Origin: Candidatus Zymogenus sp. | GTDB taxonomy: Bacteria; Desulfobacterota; Zymogenia; Zymogenales; Zymogenaceae | Direction of reading: 5' to 3' | Length of the DNA: 7,469 nt | NCBI GenBank assembly: GCA_030613285.1 | Contig: JAUWME010000100.1 | Span: 1 to 7,469 of the forward strand | Shown here: one piece after another, positions 1 through 5,987 of the stretch | How positions within the stretch are numbered: position 1 is the first letter of the stretch | How the letters are laid out: each line of letters begins with the position of its first letter | Notes under the pieces: model-generated | What the model was told of the DNA's origin: nothing | The model's input: the letters and a program-made list of their open reading frames with translations, nothing else | Database searches by the model: none | Made by a program: the position numbers and the translations under genes

Positions 1-764
1 CTGGCGACCATTGTGGTATCTCCCACCTCTATGGGTCTCGGTATGGGACGGGGGCGGCTCAACGTAATGACAAGGTCAATTCCCGGAATCCTCTTTGCCA
101 AAATATTCGCTTCGACCCTATCCATCGCTAAAAGCGCCACAATAAGATCGCAATCCTTACGAAGTTCTTCCACAGCCTTTTTTGCCGCATTTTCTGGATC
201 GGTGATAACAAAGGTATCGACGTCGTGGGCGCCTGACGTGCTGCCTCCCATTACGCCAAAAAACCCAACCCGTTTTCCACCAATATCCTTAACCACCGTT
301 GGCTTAAAAATCGGCATCATGGTTTCCATCGATAGGAGATTTGCGCTTATAAGGATGAAGTTGGCCGATTCGGTTATCTCCTTAAGATAATCAAGACCGC
401 CGGCGAGGTCGTTCTGTCCCACATTTACTATGTCATATTTGATTTCGCTCATGGCCTTGGCAGAGTACTTTGCCGAAGTCAGGTCAAGGTCACCAGAAAG
501 ATTGGAGATTCGAGTCCTTTCATAAAGGGAGTTTCCCGCATCGACTACGATGACGTTTGAGTAGCTGTTTCTCACACCATTTATCAACGTTGCTCGCCGG
601 GCGTAACCACCCAGCCGTTTGTTCTCTCAGATGCAGGGGAGAATATTACCGTAGGTGTCGCAGGAAAAAAGTATCGTAACGGTGTTGCTGAAAGCAGACA
701 CTGTGAGGATTGTAATTAATAACAGCGAGACGACTATGAGAGCCGTAAAAATCCCTTTTTTCAT
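1..764 (-). CDS. Exported UshA/5'-nucleotidase-like selenoprotein candidate (in-frame TGA at codon 46; incomplete at left edge)
   Basis: Reading leftward from the ATG at 764-762 (AAAAGGA upstream as ribosome site), the frame is open to the window edge except for one TGA (629-627). Residues 1-24 form a signal peptide (MKKGIFTALIVVSLLL, then ...TVSA), so the product is exported. The mature part has the layout of UshA-like metallophosphatases: CDTYG (35-39), then PCI-TGA (43-46), then LGGYARRATLI (51-61), DAGNS (75-79), VGQNDLAGG (115-123), ISANLL, GGKRVGFFG, and later a PGIDLVI block. In exported relatives, as I recall the family, PCxC precedes GGLARRATLI, so the TGA sits on the second Cys and would give Cys44-Ile-Sec46. 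Usual metal ligands are altered (DxH to DxY, GD to GN, GNH to GQN), so phosphatase activity is doubtful. A simple nonsense mutation is the alternative, but the intact 208 codons after it and the hairpin argue against that. At least 254 codons; C-terminal domain outside the window. Confidence 0.8.
596..629 (-). promoter_or_regulatory. Candidate bacterial SECIS element with its UGA codon
   Basis: In the transcript the UGA (629-627) is followed after 11 nt by GCUGGGU, the loop GGUUAC and GCCCGGC (615-596). All seven positions pair, two of them as G-U wobbles. The loop begins with GGU, as in the classical formate dehydrogenase SECIS, and lies 19-24 nt after the UGA, within the spacing typical of bacterial SECIS hairpins that bind SelB. 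It lies wholly inside the coding region, as expected for bacteria. Pairing and spacing are read directly; SelB binding is inferred. Confidence 0.68.
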
Positions 765-781
765 TTAAATATCCTTTTAAC

Positions 782-812
782 TTTAGGTTCTTCTGAGTTT
801 TGAGTACCTAAA
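782..812. repeat. Inverted repeat in the leader of the UshA-like gene
   Basis: TTTAGGT (782-788) and ACCTAAA (806-812) form a perfect 7-bp inverted repeat with a 17-nt spacer, between the terminator hairpin and the start codon at 764. It could be an operator or a leader hairpin; nothing in the sequence decides which. Confidence 0.3.
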
Positions 813-840
813 AAAATTGCGGCAGCCCCATCGCAGCAAT
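810..840 (-). terminator. Rho-independent terminator-like hairpin after the glycosidase lipoprotein gene
   Basis: On the minus strand, ATTGC-T-GC(G) pairs with (T)GC-C-GCAAT across a short purine-rich loop, with one T/C mismatch, and runs directly into seven T. It lies 22 nt after the stop at 862. It would end or attenuate transcription before the selenoprotein candidate, which has only about 45 nt left for a promoter of its own; I saw none of good quality there. Partial readthrough is therefore likely. Confidence 0.55.
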
Positions 841-861
841 GTTACAATTGACAACATCGTT

Positions 862-2202
862 TCATCTCTCCGACTTTCGAACAATCTCCCTCACATCTTT
901 TAAGGGAGCGTCTTGTCTGAATGGTACAAAGGCGATACTAATCTCATTCAGTCGGCTGAGGTACGAGGCGACCACTAAAAGCTCGCCATCGGCCACGGGA
1001 CGTCCCGTTTTCCAGTCTGTTACCTGAAGCTTAATGACCAGCCTTTCAGGTTTTCCCACCACAAAGAGCGCGTTGTTCACAATCTCCAACATCAATGGAG
1101 CCACCTGATCGATAGTCTTGAACGATTTTTCCCGCATCATCTGGCGGTGGTACGCCATGATGAAGAAATAGTCGACACCGGGATTTTTTCTGTCCGCCTT
1201 GAATTCTCCAATGTCCTGGGAGAGCCATGCCAGGGCAAGGTTGGGCCGGGAGGTGGATTCGTAGGAGAGATTGACTCCAAACTTAATGTCAGGCTTGACC
1301 TTACGCGTCTCCGCCATTATCCTCTTTGCCACTATCCCAAGACGCCGAGATTTAAAAGCCGACCATTTCCAGAATTCGTCGGTGTATTCCCGAACATAAT
1401 ATTTTGTGCCGGCGGCGTTAAGGTATGGAGAAACGTAAAGGGAGTTGGGGGAAATCGTTTTTCCGTAAAGCTTTGATGCATTATTTCCCATCCCCTCTGC
1501 GTGCCTCAAGACAAGGTCGTCCTGAAAGAGCACCCCGTCGATGTCATACTTGGCAAGGTCTTTGTAGATATTCACAAGCCTTGTGACCTCCCTGTCGTCA
1601 AAGAGGTCAACGCCAAAGGAGGGGACTATTTCTTTTCTCTTGAAATCGTAAGAATATAGATTATTTTCCCCTTGGCCATAAACCGCATATTTTGTGGTCA
1701 TCCACGCAAAGATGGAAAGATCGTTTGCTCTGGCGGCCTCAATCATGGGTGTCAGGGCATCGCCCACCACCGGCGAGTGAGTTGTATTAAAATAGACCCC
1801 CGAATCCGTGGCGGGATTTATGAACGGGTAGAAGCGGTCGTGCCTGTTGTGGAATACTCTGACGATAACGGTGTTTGCCCCGGTCTCCTTGATTTTTGCC
1901 ATCTCCTTTGTCAGCCCCTCCACCGTTTTTGACGAAAAGAGGAGCACCTGAAAGCCGATAATCTTTTTGGTATCTTCTTCTTTAACCCTCTCCTTTGGAA
2001 TAGTTAATTTTTTCTCTTCAACTTCGGGACGCTCACGAACAACGGGGGTTGTTTTGGAGATATTGGCATTGCCCGGCGCATCATTGGTGTTTTTGGAAGC
2101 GCAACCCAGAGCTAAAATGACAAAGCTTACCGCAATGAAGAGAGACAAAGCCCTTTGCCAAAAAAATTTATCGTGAGTCTTGTTTGGACTATTTGAGTTC
2201 AA
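862..2202 (-). CDS. Lipoprotein with PgaB C-terminal-like glycoside hydrolase domain (GHL13/GH153 type)
   Basis: A 446-residue protein. A basic N-terminus, a hydrophobic stretch (about 18-32) and LALGC with Cys34 form a lipoprotein signal, followed by a polar linker to about residue 80. The rest resembles the C-terminal hydrolase domain of PgaB, which in characterised members cleaves partly deacetylated poly-beta-1,6-GlcNAc: YFNTTHSPVVGDALTPM, FAWMTTK, VDLFDD, then DGVLFQDDLVLRHAEGMG with the acidic pair D228/D229 where the catalytic Asp of that family lies, and later AWLSQDI and YFFIMAYHR. The N-terminal deacetylase domain of full PgaB is absent, so a stand-alone glycosidase is inferred; the substrate is unproven. 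The start is a TTG (2202-2200) with AAGG upstream; no better start precedes the signal peptide. It follows the HAD phosphatase gene by 50 nt on the same strand, so they may be cotranscribed. Confidence 0.82.
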   Translation of the reverse strand: MNSNSPNKTHDKFFWQRALSLFIAVSFVILALGCASKNTNDAPGNANISKTTPVVRERPEVEEKKLTIPKERVKEEDTKKIIGFQVLLFSSKTVEGLTKEMAKIKETGANTVIVRVFHNRHDRFYPFINPATDSGVYFNTTHSPVVGDALTPMIEAARANDLSIFAWMTTKYAVYGQGENNLYSYDFKRKEIVPSFGVDLFDDREVTRLVNIYKDLAKYDIDGVLFQDDLVLRHAEGMGNNASKLYGKTISPNSLYVSPYLNAAGTKYYVREYTDEFWKWSAFKSRRLGIVAKRIMAETRKVKPDIKFGVNLSYESTSRPNLALAWLSQDIGEFKADRKNPGVDYFFIMAYHRQMMREKSFKTIDQVAPLMLEIVNNALFVVGKPERLVIKLQVTDWKTGRPVADGELLVVASYLSRLNEISIAFVPFRQDAPLKDVREIVRKSER

Positions 2203-2221
2203 AAGTGCAACCTTAAGTATT

Positions 2222-2250
2222 TAAAAAAATGAGTAAAACTCCGGGGTTTT
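2222..2250 (-). terminator. Weak AT-rich hairpin between the phosphatase and lipoprotein genes
   Basis: AAAACT-CCGG-GGTTTT (2235-2250) can form a six-pair hairpin including one wobble. On the minus strand it is followed, after five bases, by seven T. The stem is AT-rich and displaced from the T-run, so at most it attenuates transcription between the two genes. Confidence 0.25.
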
Positions 2251-2252
2251 GA

Positions 2253-2903
2253 TTATCTAAAGTAGGAGCTGATTTCTGTGATATTGTCAATTATGATATC
2301 GGCACCCGCCTTTTCAAGGTCTTTCCTTCGGCCAAAGCCATAAGTTACACCGCATGAGATGACCCCGGCCGCCTTTGCGGAGAGGATATCATCTAATGTA
2401 TCGCCTACCATCACCGCCTTTTCTGGGGTAACGCCAAACTTATCAAGGGCAAGGTGTATCGGGGCGGGGTCGGGTTTCATTCTTGGTGTTGAGTCCGAGC
2501 CAACGATAAAATCTATGTGATCACCCATCCCCAGGGCAGTTACAACTCTTTCTGCCATTCGTACAAGTTTGTTGGTAACTATGGCCTTATCCTTTACGAT
2601 GCTCGAAAGGGTATCGATAACTCCCGGAAATGCAACAGTATTGTCCAAGAGGTGGCCTTCGAGATATTCGATGTATGTCCTAATCGTGTCGTATTTTTCC
2701 TTGTCGCTTTTACCGCTGACGTTGGCAAACAGCTTTGATATTCCGTTGCCGACAATGGTTACGATCTCCTCATCCGAAAGAGTGTTGAGACCAAACGATT
2801 TTAGGGTGTGGTTGATGGCGGCCTTGAGGTCTTCTTTTGAATCTGCCAGAGTCCCGTCAAGGTCGAATATGAAGAGGTCAACTTCTTTTATACTATTTTC
2901 CAT
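2253..2903 (-). CDS. HAD-family phosphatase, phosphoglycolate phosphatase type
   Basis: A 216-residue cytoplasmic hydrolase, the usual length for the Gph/PGP branch of the haloacid dehalogenase superfamily. Motif I is FDLDGTLADS with the nucleophile D14 and acid/base D16. A helical cap follows (about 20-85), then the motif II region AIVTNKL, motif III Lys143 in MKPDPAPIHLAL, and motif IV VGDTLDDI with D168 and D172 binding Mg2+. Such enzymes remove phosphate from small metabolites, often 2-phosphoglycolate from DNA repair or oxygenation chemistry, but the motifs do not fix the substrate; a pyrophosphatase (PpaX-like) or sugar phosphatase is possible. The ATG at 2903 has GAGGAG about 11 nt upstream. 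It is first in the leftward gene group, 50 nt before the lipoprotein gene, and divergent from the decarboxylase. Confidence 0.88.
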   Translation of the reverse strand: MENSIKEVDLFIFDLDGTLADSKEDLKAAINHTLKSFGLNTLSDEEIVTIVGNGISKLFANVSGKSDKEKYDTIRTYIEYLEGHLLDNTVAFPGVIDTLSSIVKDKAIVTNKLVRMAERVVTALGMGDHIDFIVGSDSTPRMKPDPAPIHLALDKFGVTPEKAVMVGDTLDDILSAKAAGVISCGVTYGFGRRKDLEKAGADIIIDNITEISSYFR

Positions 2904-2954
2904 GGGGATTTCTCTCCTCTCATTTAAGAGAATGTAAAAACTATCTACCGCACA

Positions 2955-2982
2955 ATTCTAAAATTAAAAAGCGTAATTACAA
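2955..2982 (-). promoter_or_regulatory. Candidate sigma70-type promoter for the phosphatase gene group
   Basis: On the minus strand TTGTAA (2982-2977), a 16-nt spacer and TAGAAT (2960-2955) match the -35 and -10 consensus at 4/6 and 5/6. Transcription would start near 2947, about 44 nt before the ATG at 2903. Confidence 0.4.
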
Positions 2983-3144
2983 TATACTAAATGACATATT
3001 ATATCAAAGTCTTTGAAAAGATAAACTAAAAAATGGATTTCAGTGAATATTTCACTTTGACCCTTTGATTCATCTGGTGTCTTAATATTAGAAAGACACG
3101 CCACATCGTTTCTGATACGACAATATAAAAATTCAACTTCTTCC

Positions 3145-3173
3145 TTTTCAGATTCAAAACCTTGTGATAAAAT
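3145..3173 (+). promoter_or_regulatory. Candidate sigma70-type promoter for the decarboxylase gene
   Basis: TTTTCA (3145-3150), a 17-nt spacer and TAAAAT (3168-3173) match consensus at 4/6 and 5/6. It lies about 37 nt before the ATG at 3210, in an AT-rich spacer where chance matches are common. Confidence 0.33.
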
Positions 3174-3209
3174 CGTAAGCAACAATTTTTTCAAGGAATA
3201 TGAATTGAT

Positions 3210-4661
3210 ATGAACAGAAAAGCTACCAACAGAGCCACCAACAGAACGCTATCTTTTACGGCTGATGAGATGCGGAAGTTTGGATATAAAGTCGTCGATG
3301 TCATTGTTGAGCACTTCGATACCATTAGGGAAAAACCGGTTGCGAGAAGGGCCAATAGGGATGTAATTGAGGAACTTTTTAAAGAGCCTGTGCCGGAGGA
3401 GGGGGAGGAGTTTGAGGACGTGGTGGATACCGTTGTTAAAGATGTTATGGGAAACAACACGTGTCAAGACCACCCAAGGTTTTTTGCGTTTGTTCCGGGT
3501 CCTGGGAATTTTATCAGCGCTATTGTGGATGCCCTGATCGGCGGTTTTAATATAATCACCTGCACATGGTTTGAGAGCTCCGGGGCTGCGGGTGTGGAGC
3601 TTGCTGCAGTACGGTGGCTGTCTGAAATGGTGGGGCTGCCCGATGAAGCAGGCGGGCTATTTGTCAGCGGAGGTTCTGAGGCGAACCTTACTGCCCTTGC
3701 CGTTGCAAGGCACGAAATGCTAAAAGACGACACGAAGGATGCAATCATCTACTTTTCCGAGCAGACCCACTCCTCCATTGAGAAGGGACTGAGGGTTTTG
3801 GGATTTTACCAAAATCATATAAGAAAGCTGCCCCCTGACGATGAGTTTCGGATTGACATTGATGTCCTTAGAAAAACCGTGGCCGAAGACAGGCGGATGG
3901 GGAGAAAACCTTTTTTGGTGGTTGCCAGCGCCGGGACGACAAACACCGGGACGGTTGATCCCTTGGTTGAGCTTTCGGAGTTTTGCAAAAGTGAGGGGCT
4001 GTGGCTTCATGTGGATGGGGCCTACGGGGCCGCCGCTGTGATAACCAAAAAAGGTCGTCGTATTTTGGACGGGATTGGGCTTGTGGATTCGCTCTCCATC
4101 GACCCCCATAAGTGGTTCTTCCAACCATACGGAATTGGGTGTGTGCTCGTTCGGGACATGAAGCTTTTGAGGAAGACTTTTCAGATATTACCGGAATATA
4201 TGCAGGATGCTCACGGGGTTGACGAAGAGGTGAATTTCTATGAATATGGAATCCAGATGACCAGAGATTTTAAGGCGCTGAAATTCTGGATGTCTCTCAA
4301 GGTCTTTGGTCTCAAATCCTTCAGGGAGGCGATATCATGGGGGATGGGGCTTGCTGAGCGGGCAGAGGAAGTCCTTTCAAAATCGAAAAGGTGGGAGGTG
4401 ATAACGCCTGCCCAACTTGGCATCATTACTTTTAGATATGTCACAAAGGGTTTTACTGAAGAAAAATTGGATGTTATTAACGAAAAGATTGTGGATGCGA
4501 TGACAGAAGACAAGTTTGCCCTCATAAGCTCCACAATTATCAGGGGACAAATCGTCCTTAGGATGTGCACGATAAACCCCCGAACGACATTTGAGGATAT
4601 TGAGGAGACGATAGCGATGCTTGAGGGGTTTGGAGTGGAGCTTGAAAAAGAACTGCGATGA
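3210..4661 (+). CDS. PLP-dependent group II amino acid decarboxylase (aromatic-L-amino-acid/glutamate decarboxylase family)
   Basis: A complete 483-residue cytoplasmic enzyme of the usual family length. Family blocks appear in order: DHPRFFAFVPGPGNF and GGFNIITCTWFESSGAAGVEL near the N-terminal third, then LFVSGGSEANLTALAVAR (cofactor phosphate region), VVASAGTTNTGTVDPL, LHVDGAYGAA with Asp269 to contact the pyridine nitrogen, and IDPHKWFFQPYGIGC with Lys301 as the Schiff-base lysine. Members decarboxylate aromatic amino acids, histidine, glutamate or aspartate to amines; the sequence seen does not settle the substrate, though the overall look is closer to aromatic decarboxylases than to GadB. 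The ATG at 3210 follows AAGGA by 12 nt, a long spacing; an upstream ATG at 3200 hits a stop at once. The N-terminus carries an in-frame 12-bp repeat giving ATNRATNR. The stop overlaps the start of an acetyltransferase remnant (ATGA), suggesting a former two-gene operon. Confidence 0.9.
   Translation: MNRKATNRATNRTLSFTADEMRKFGYKVVDVIVEHFDTIREKPVARRANRDVIEELFKEPVPEEGEEFEDVVDTVVKDVMGNNTCQDHPRFFAFVPGPGNFISAIVDALIGGFNIITCTWFESSGAAGVELAAVRWLSEMVGLPDEAGGLFVSGGSEANLTALAVARHEMLKDDTKDAIIYFSEQTHSSIEKGLRVLGFYQNHIRKLPPDDEFRIDIDVLRKTVAEDRRMGRKPFLVVASAGTTNTGTVDPLVELSEFCKSEGLWLHVDGAYGAAAVITKKGRRILDGIGLVDSLSIDPHKWFFQPYGIGCVLVRDMKLLRKTFQILPEYMQDAHGVDEEVNFYEYGIQMTRDFKALKFWMSLKVFGLKSFREAISWGMGLAERAEEVLSKSKRWEVITPAQLGIITFRYVTKGFTEEKLDVINEKIVDAMTEDKFALISSTIIRGQIVLRMCTINPRTTFEDIEETIAMLEGFGVELEKELR
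3222..3245 (+). repeat. 12-bp in-frame tandem repeat at the decarboxylase N-terminus
   Basis: GCTACCAACAGA is followed at once by GCCACCAACAGA, one mismatch. Being a multiple of three, the repeat adds Ala-Thr-Asn-Arg twice without shifting frame. It lies before the conserved part of the enzyme. Confidence 0.8.
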
Positions 4662-4744
4662 AAAAGATTGAATTGAAAATTGCCGAGAAATTGGATATTC
4701 CCGCCATTATGACGATTTTTAAAAGAGAACGATCCTTAAACTGA
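4658..4744 (+). pseudogene. Truncated GNAT-type N-acetyltransferase remnant
   Basis: An ATG overlapping the decarboxylase stop (ATGA, 4658-4661) opens a 28-codon frame ending at TGA 4742-4744. Its residues IELKIAEKLDIPAIMTIF closely resemble the first strand and helix of GNAT acetyltransferases (pattern like I-R-x-A-x-x-x-D-I-P-A-I). Full members have about 150 residues; the acetyl-CoA binding region (Q/R-x-x-G-x-G/A) is not found in any frame downstream. I read it as the translationally coupled start of a lost gene. The resemblance rests on a short segment, so a genuine small peptide cannot be excluded. Confidence 0.5.
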
Positions 4745-5123
4745 TGATATTTGTGATAAGATCTTGCCGACCTTATGGAAGGTTGTTTAAATGCATGAGA
4801 AATTAAACTGAACAAATATCAAAGATGGGCTGCCATGAGAAATATGGGAGGGATTGATGCAGTGCAAAACTGTTTTTCAGTGCAAAGGGAAATTGCACGT
4901 GCCCAAGTGAGTGAAATTTTGTAACGTGTTAGAATAATTGAATAATTTAAAAATAACCGAACCCTCCTACTTTTAAGTCATTTTACCTAAAATAAAAAGC
5001 CTAAAGATATCAAGCAGATATGCGCCCCCTATTTTTTCAAACATGGCAAGCAATTTGCATATTAAGGTGCAAGGGAGTAACAGGCACTATTTGTTGTTAC
5101 CTAATATGAAAAATATTTGCAAG
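4745..5123. other. AT-rich gene-poor stretch
   Basis: No convincing gene. It contains a short inverted repeat, GTGCAA (4880-4885) with TTGCAC (4893-4898), and CAGTGCAAA twice nearby (4859-4867 and 4878-4886). A 29-codon frame at 4835-4924 (MRNMGGIDAV...) has no clear ribosome site and no recognised motif. The stretch may be decayed sequence left by deletion of the acetyltransferase gene. Confidence 0.5.
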
Positions 5124-5180
5124 TTGTCTTGACACGACTCAGGGGATATAATATTTTCATGTTATGAGTTGCAGTGCCTG
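5081..5180. repeat. 8-bp inverted repeat flanking the V4R promoter
   Basis: CAGGCACT (5081-5088) and AGTGCCTG (5173-5180) are perfect inverted copies 84 nt apart, one upstream of the -35 and one just downstream of the expected transcription start. Spaced regulator sites that loop DNA are possible; chance is also possible at this length. Confidence 0.28.
5124..5152 (+). promoter_or_regulatory. Sigma70-type promoter for the V4R gene pair
   Basis: TTGTCT (5124-5129), a 17-nt spacer and a perfect TATAAT (5147-5152) form the best promoter in the window. Transcription would begin near 5159, giving a leader of about 67 nt before the ATG at 5226. A TTGACA nearby (5129-5134) is only 12 nt from the TATAAT and so is not usable with it. 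Confidence 0.6.
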
Positions 5181-5225
5181 TAATAAAGTAATTAGGGAAA
5201 ATACTATTGATTAGGGTGTTTAGGC

Positions 5226-5861
5226 ATGCAAGACAAACAATCACTCACGCATACGCATCTTTCTTATCGTTCGGTAGTCGATGCCATAGAGGAGGTCATA
5301 GGAGAAAACGGCAAAAAGGCCGTCCTTAGATTTACAGGACTCGAACATTTGATAGATGATCCTGTCGATTATGACCCGGAGGCCAGGGTTCCTTATGAGT
5401 ATGTCACGAAGCTCTTTTTTGGTGTTCGGGAGATAATGGGAAACAAGGGCTACAATGCAGTGATGTATAGGGGGGGGCTTATTTCAGTAAAAAATATAGT
5501 GGACCACTCGGAGCCTCTCAGGGCGCTTATCGCAATGGAACTTGACCCGGTTGAGAAGCTGAAAATGGGGTATCAGGCCTATGTTAGAAATACCGGTCAT
5601 GATCCTGAAGAGATCCTTAAACACATTACAGAAAGCAGAGAAATTCTAATCCACAGAGCCGACTGTTCTGAGTGCAATGAACTGGTAAAAATGAATGAAA
5701 TGATAAAGGGTATTACCAAACCGGGGTGTTTCTTTATCAAGGGCATAATGCAGGGCATAGGGGACAGCTTTAAAGAGGAGATAGCAGTAATGGTTGAGGA
5801 GTCAAAGTGTAGGCTGATCGGTGACAAAGAATGCATGTTTCGTATTAAATATGAGATATGA
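5226..5861 (+). CDS. V4R-domain protein, copy 1
   Basis: A 211-residue soluble protein with no signal peptide. The N-terminal half contains AIEEVIGENGKKAVLRF and GLEHLID, blocks I associate with stand-alone 4-vinyl reductase (V4R) domain proteins; the C-terminal half has the family ending GCFFIKGIMQGI...EESKCRLIGDKECMFRI, that is E-x-x-x-C-x-x-x-G-x-x-x-C-x-F. Cysteines 147 and 150 (CSEC), 168, 195 and 203 could form a metal or ligand site. V4R domains are regarded as small-molecule (often hydrophobic ligand) sensing modules and also occur in bacteriochlorophyll synthesis and XylR/DmpR-type regulators. No DNA-binding or enzymatic domain is attached, so the role is unknown. The ribosome site is weak (AGGG about 10 nt upstream, spacer GTTTAGGC region), unlike copy 2. 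First gene after the promoter at 5124-5152; copy 2 follows 126 nt later. Confidence 0.8.
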   Translation: MQDKQSLTHTHLSYRSVVDAIEEVIGENGKKAVLRFTGLEHLIDDPVDYDPEARVPYEYVTKLFFGVREIMGNKGYNAVMYRGGLISVKNIVDHSEPLRALIAMELDPVEKLKMGYQAYVRNTGHDPEEILKHITESREILIHRADCSECNELVKMNEMIKGITKPGCFFIKGIMQGIGDSFKEEIAVMVEESKCRLIGDKECMFRIKYEI

Positions 5862-5987
5862 GACTATACAAAATAAGATGATAGTATTTGACCAAGATAA
5901 ACTGCACAGAAAGAGATAATAGATGATTTAGTTGATAGTGGTATCTCAGAATAGCATACTCAAGGAGAATATTAAAGGAGTTTAGAT
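5862..5987 (+). other. Spacer between the two V4R copies, with ribosome binding site of copy 2
   Basis: The 126-bp AT-rich spacer shows no terminator, so both copies can share one transcript. It ends with a strong AAAGGAG (5974-5980) seven nt before the ATG of copy 2, plus a second AAGGAG at 5962-5967. The bases just before copy 1's ATG align with this region (GTTTAG) but lack the full AAAGGAG. A 13-nt string at 5877-5889 recurs in the 43-bp repeats after copy 2. Confidence 0.6.

Larger units (their letters stand above)
2904..3209. other. Divergent intergenic spacer
   Basis: About 306 bp, markedly AT-rich, between the leftward phosphatase gene and the rightward decarboxylase gene. It holds a candidate promoter for each direction (2955-2982 leftward, 3145-3173 rightward). 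A 76-codon TTG-initiated minus-strand frame (2964-3194) has no ribosome site and no recognisable motif and is not taken as a gene. No RNA gene or repeat was seen. Confidence 0.6.

Noticed and set aside
13..390. Plus-strand open frame of 125 codons
   Set aside because: It lies antisense to the UshA-like gene, which has recognisable motifs; no ribosome site or motif of its own.
627..629. TGA read as an ordinary nonsense mutation making the UshA-like gene a pseudogene
   Set aside because: The frame stays open and family-like for over 200 codons on its far side, no other lesion is seen, the codon falls on a family Cys position, and a SECIS-like hairpin follows. One base change from a Cys codon could still produce it, so it is not fully excluded.
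2964..3194. 76-codon minus-strand frame in the divergent spacer
   Set aside because: TTG start without ribosome site, AT-rich composition, no recognised motif, and it overlaps both candidate promoters.
3720..4124. 134-codon minus-strand frame opposite the decarboxylase
   Set aside because: Shadow of a well-supported gene with catalytic motifs on the other strand.
4835..4924. 29-codon frame MRNMGGIDAV...
   Set aside because: No clear ribosome site, no family resemblance, and short enough to occur by chance; mentioned only within the gap entry.
5129..5152. Perfect TTGACA and TATAAT as one promoter
   Set aside because: Only 12 nt separate them; TTGTCT at 5124-5129 has the correct 17-nt spacing.
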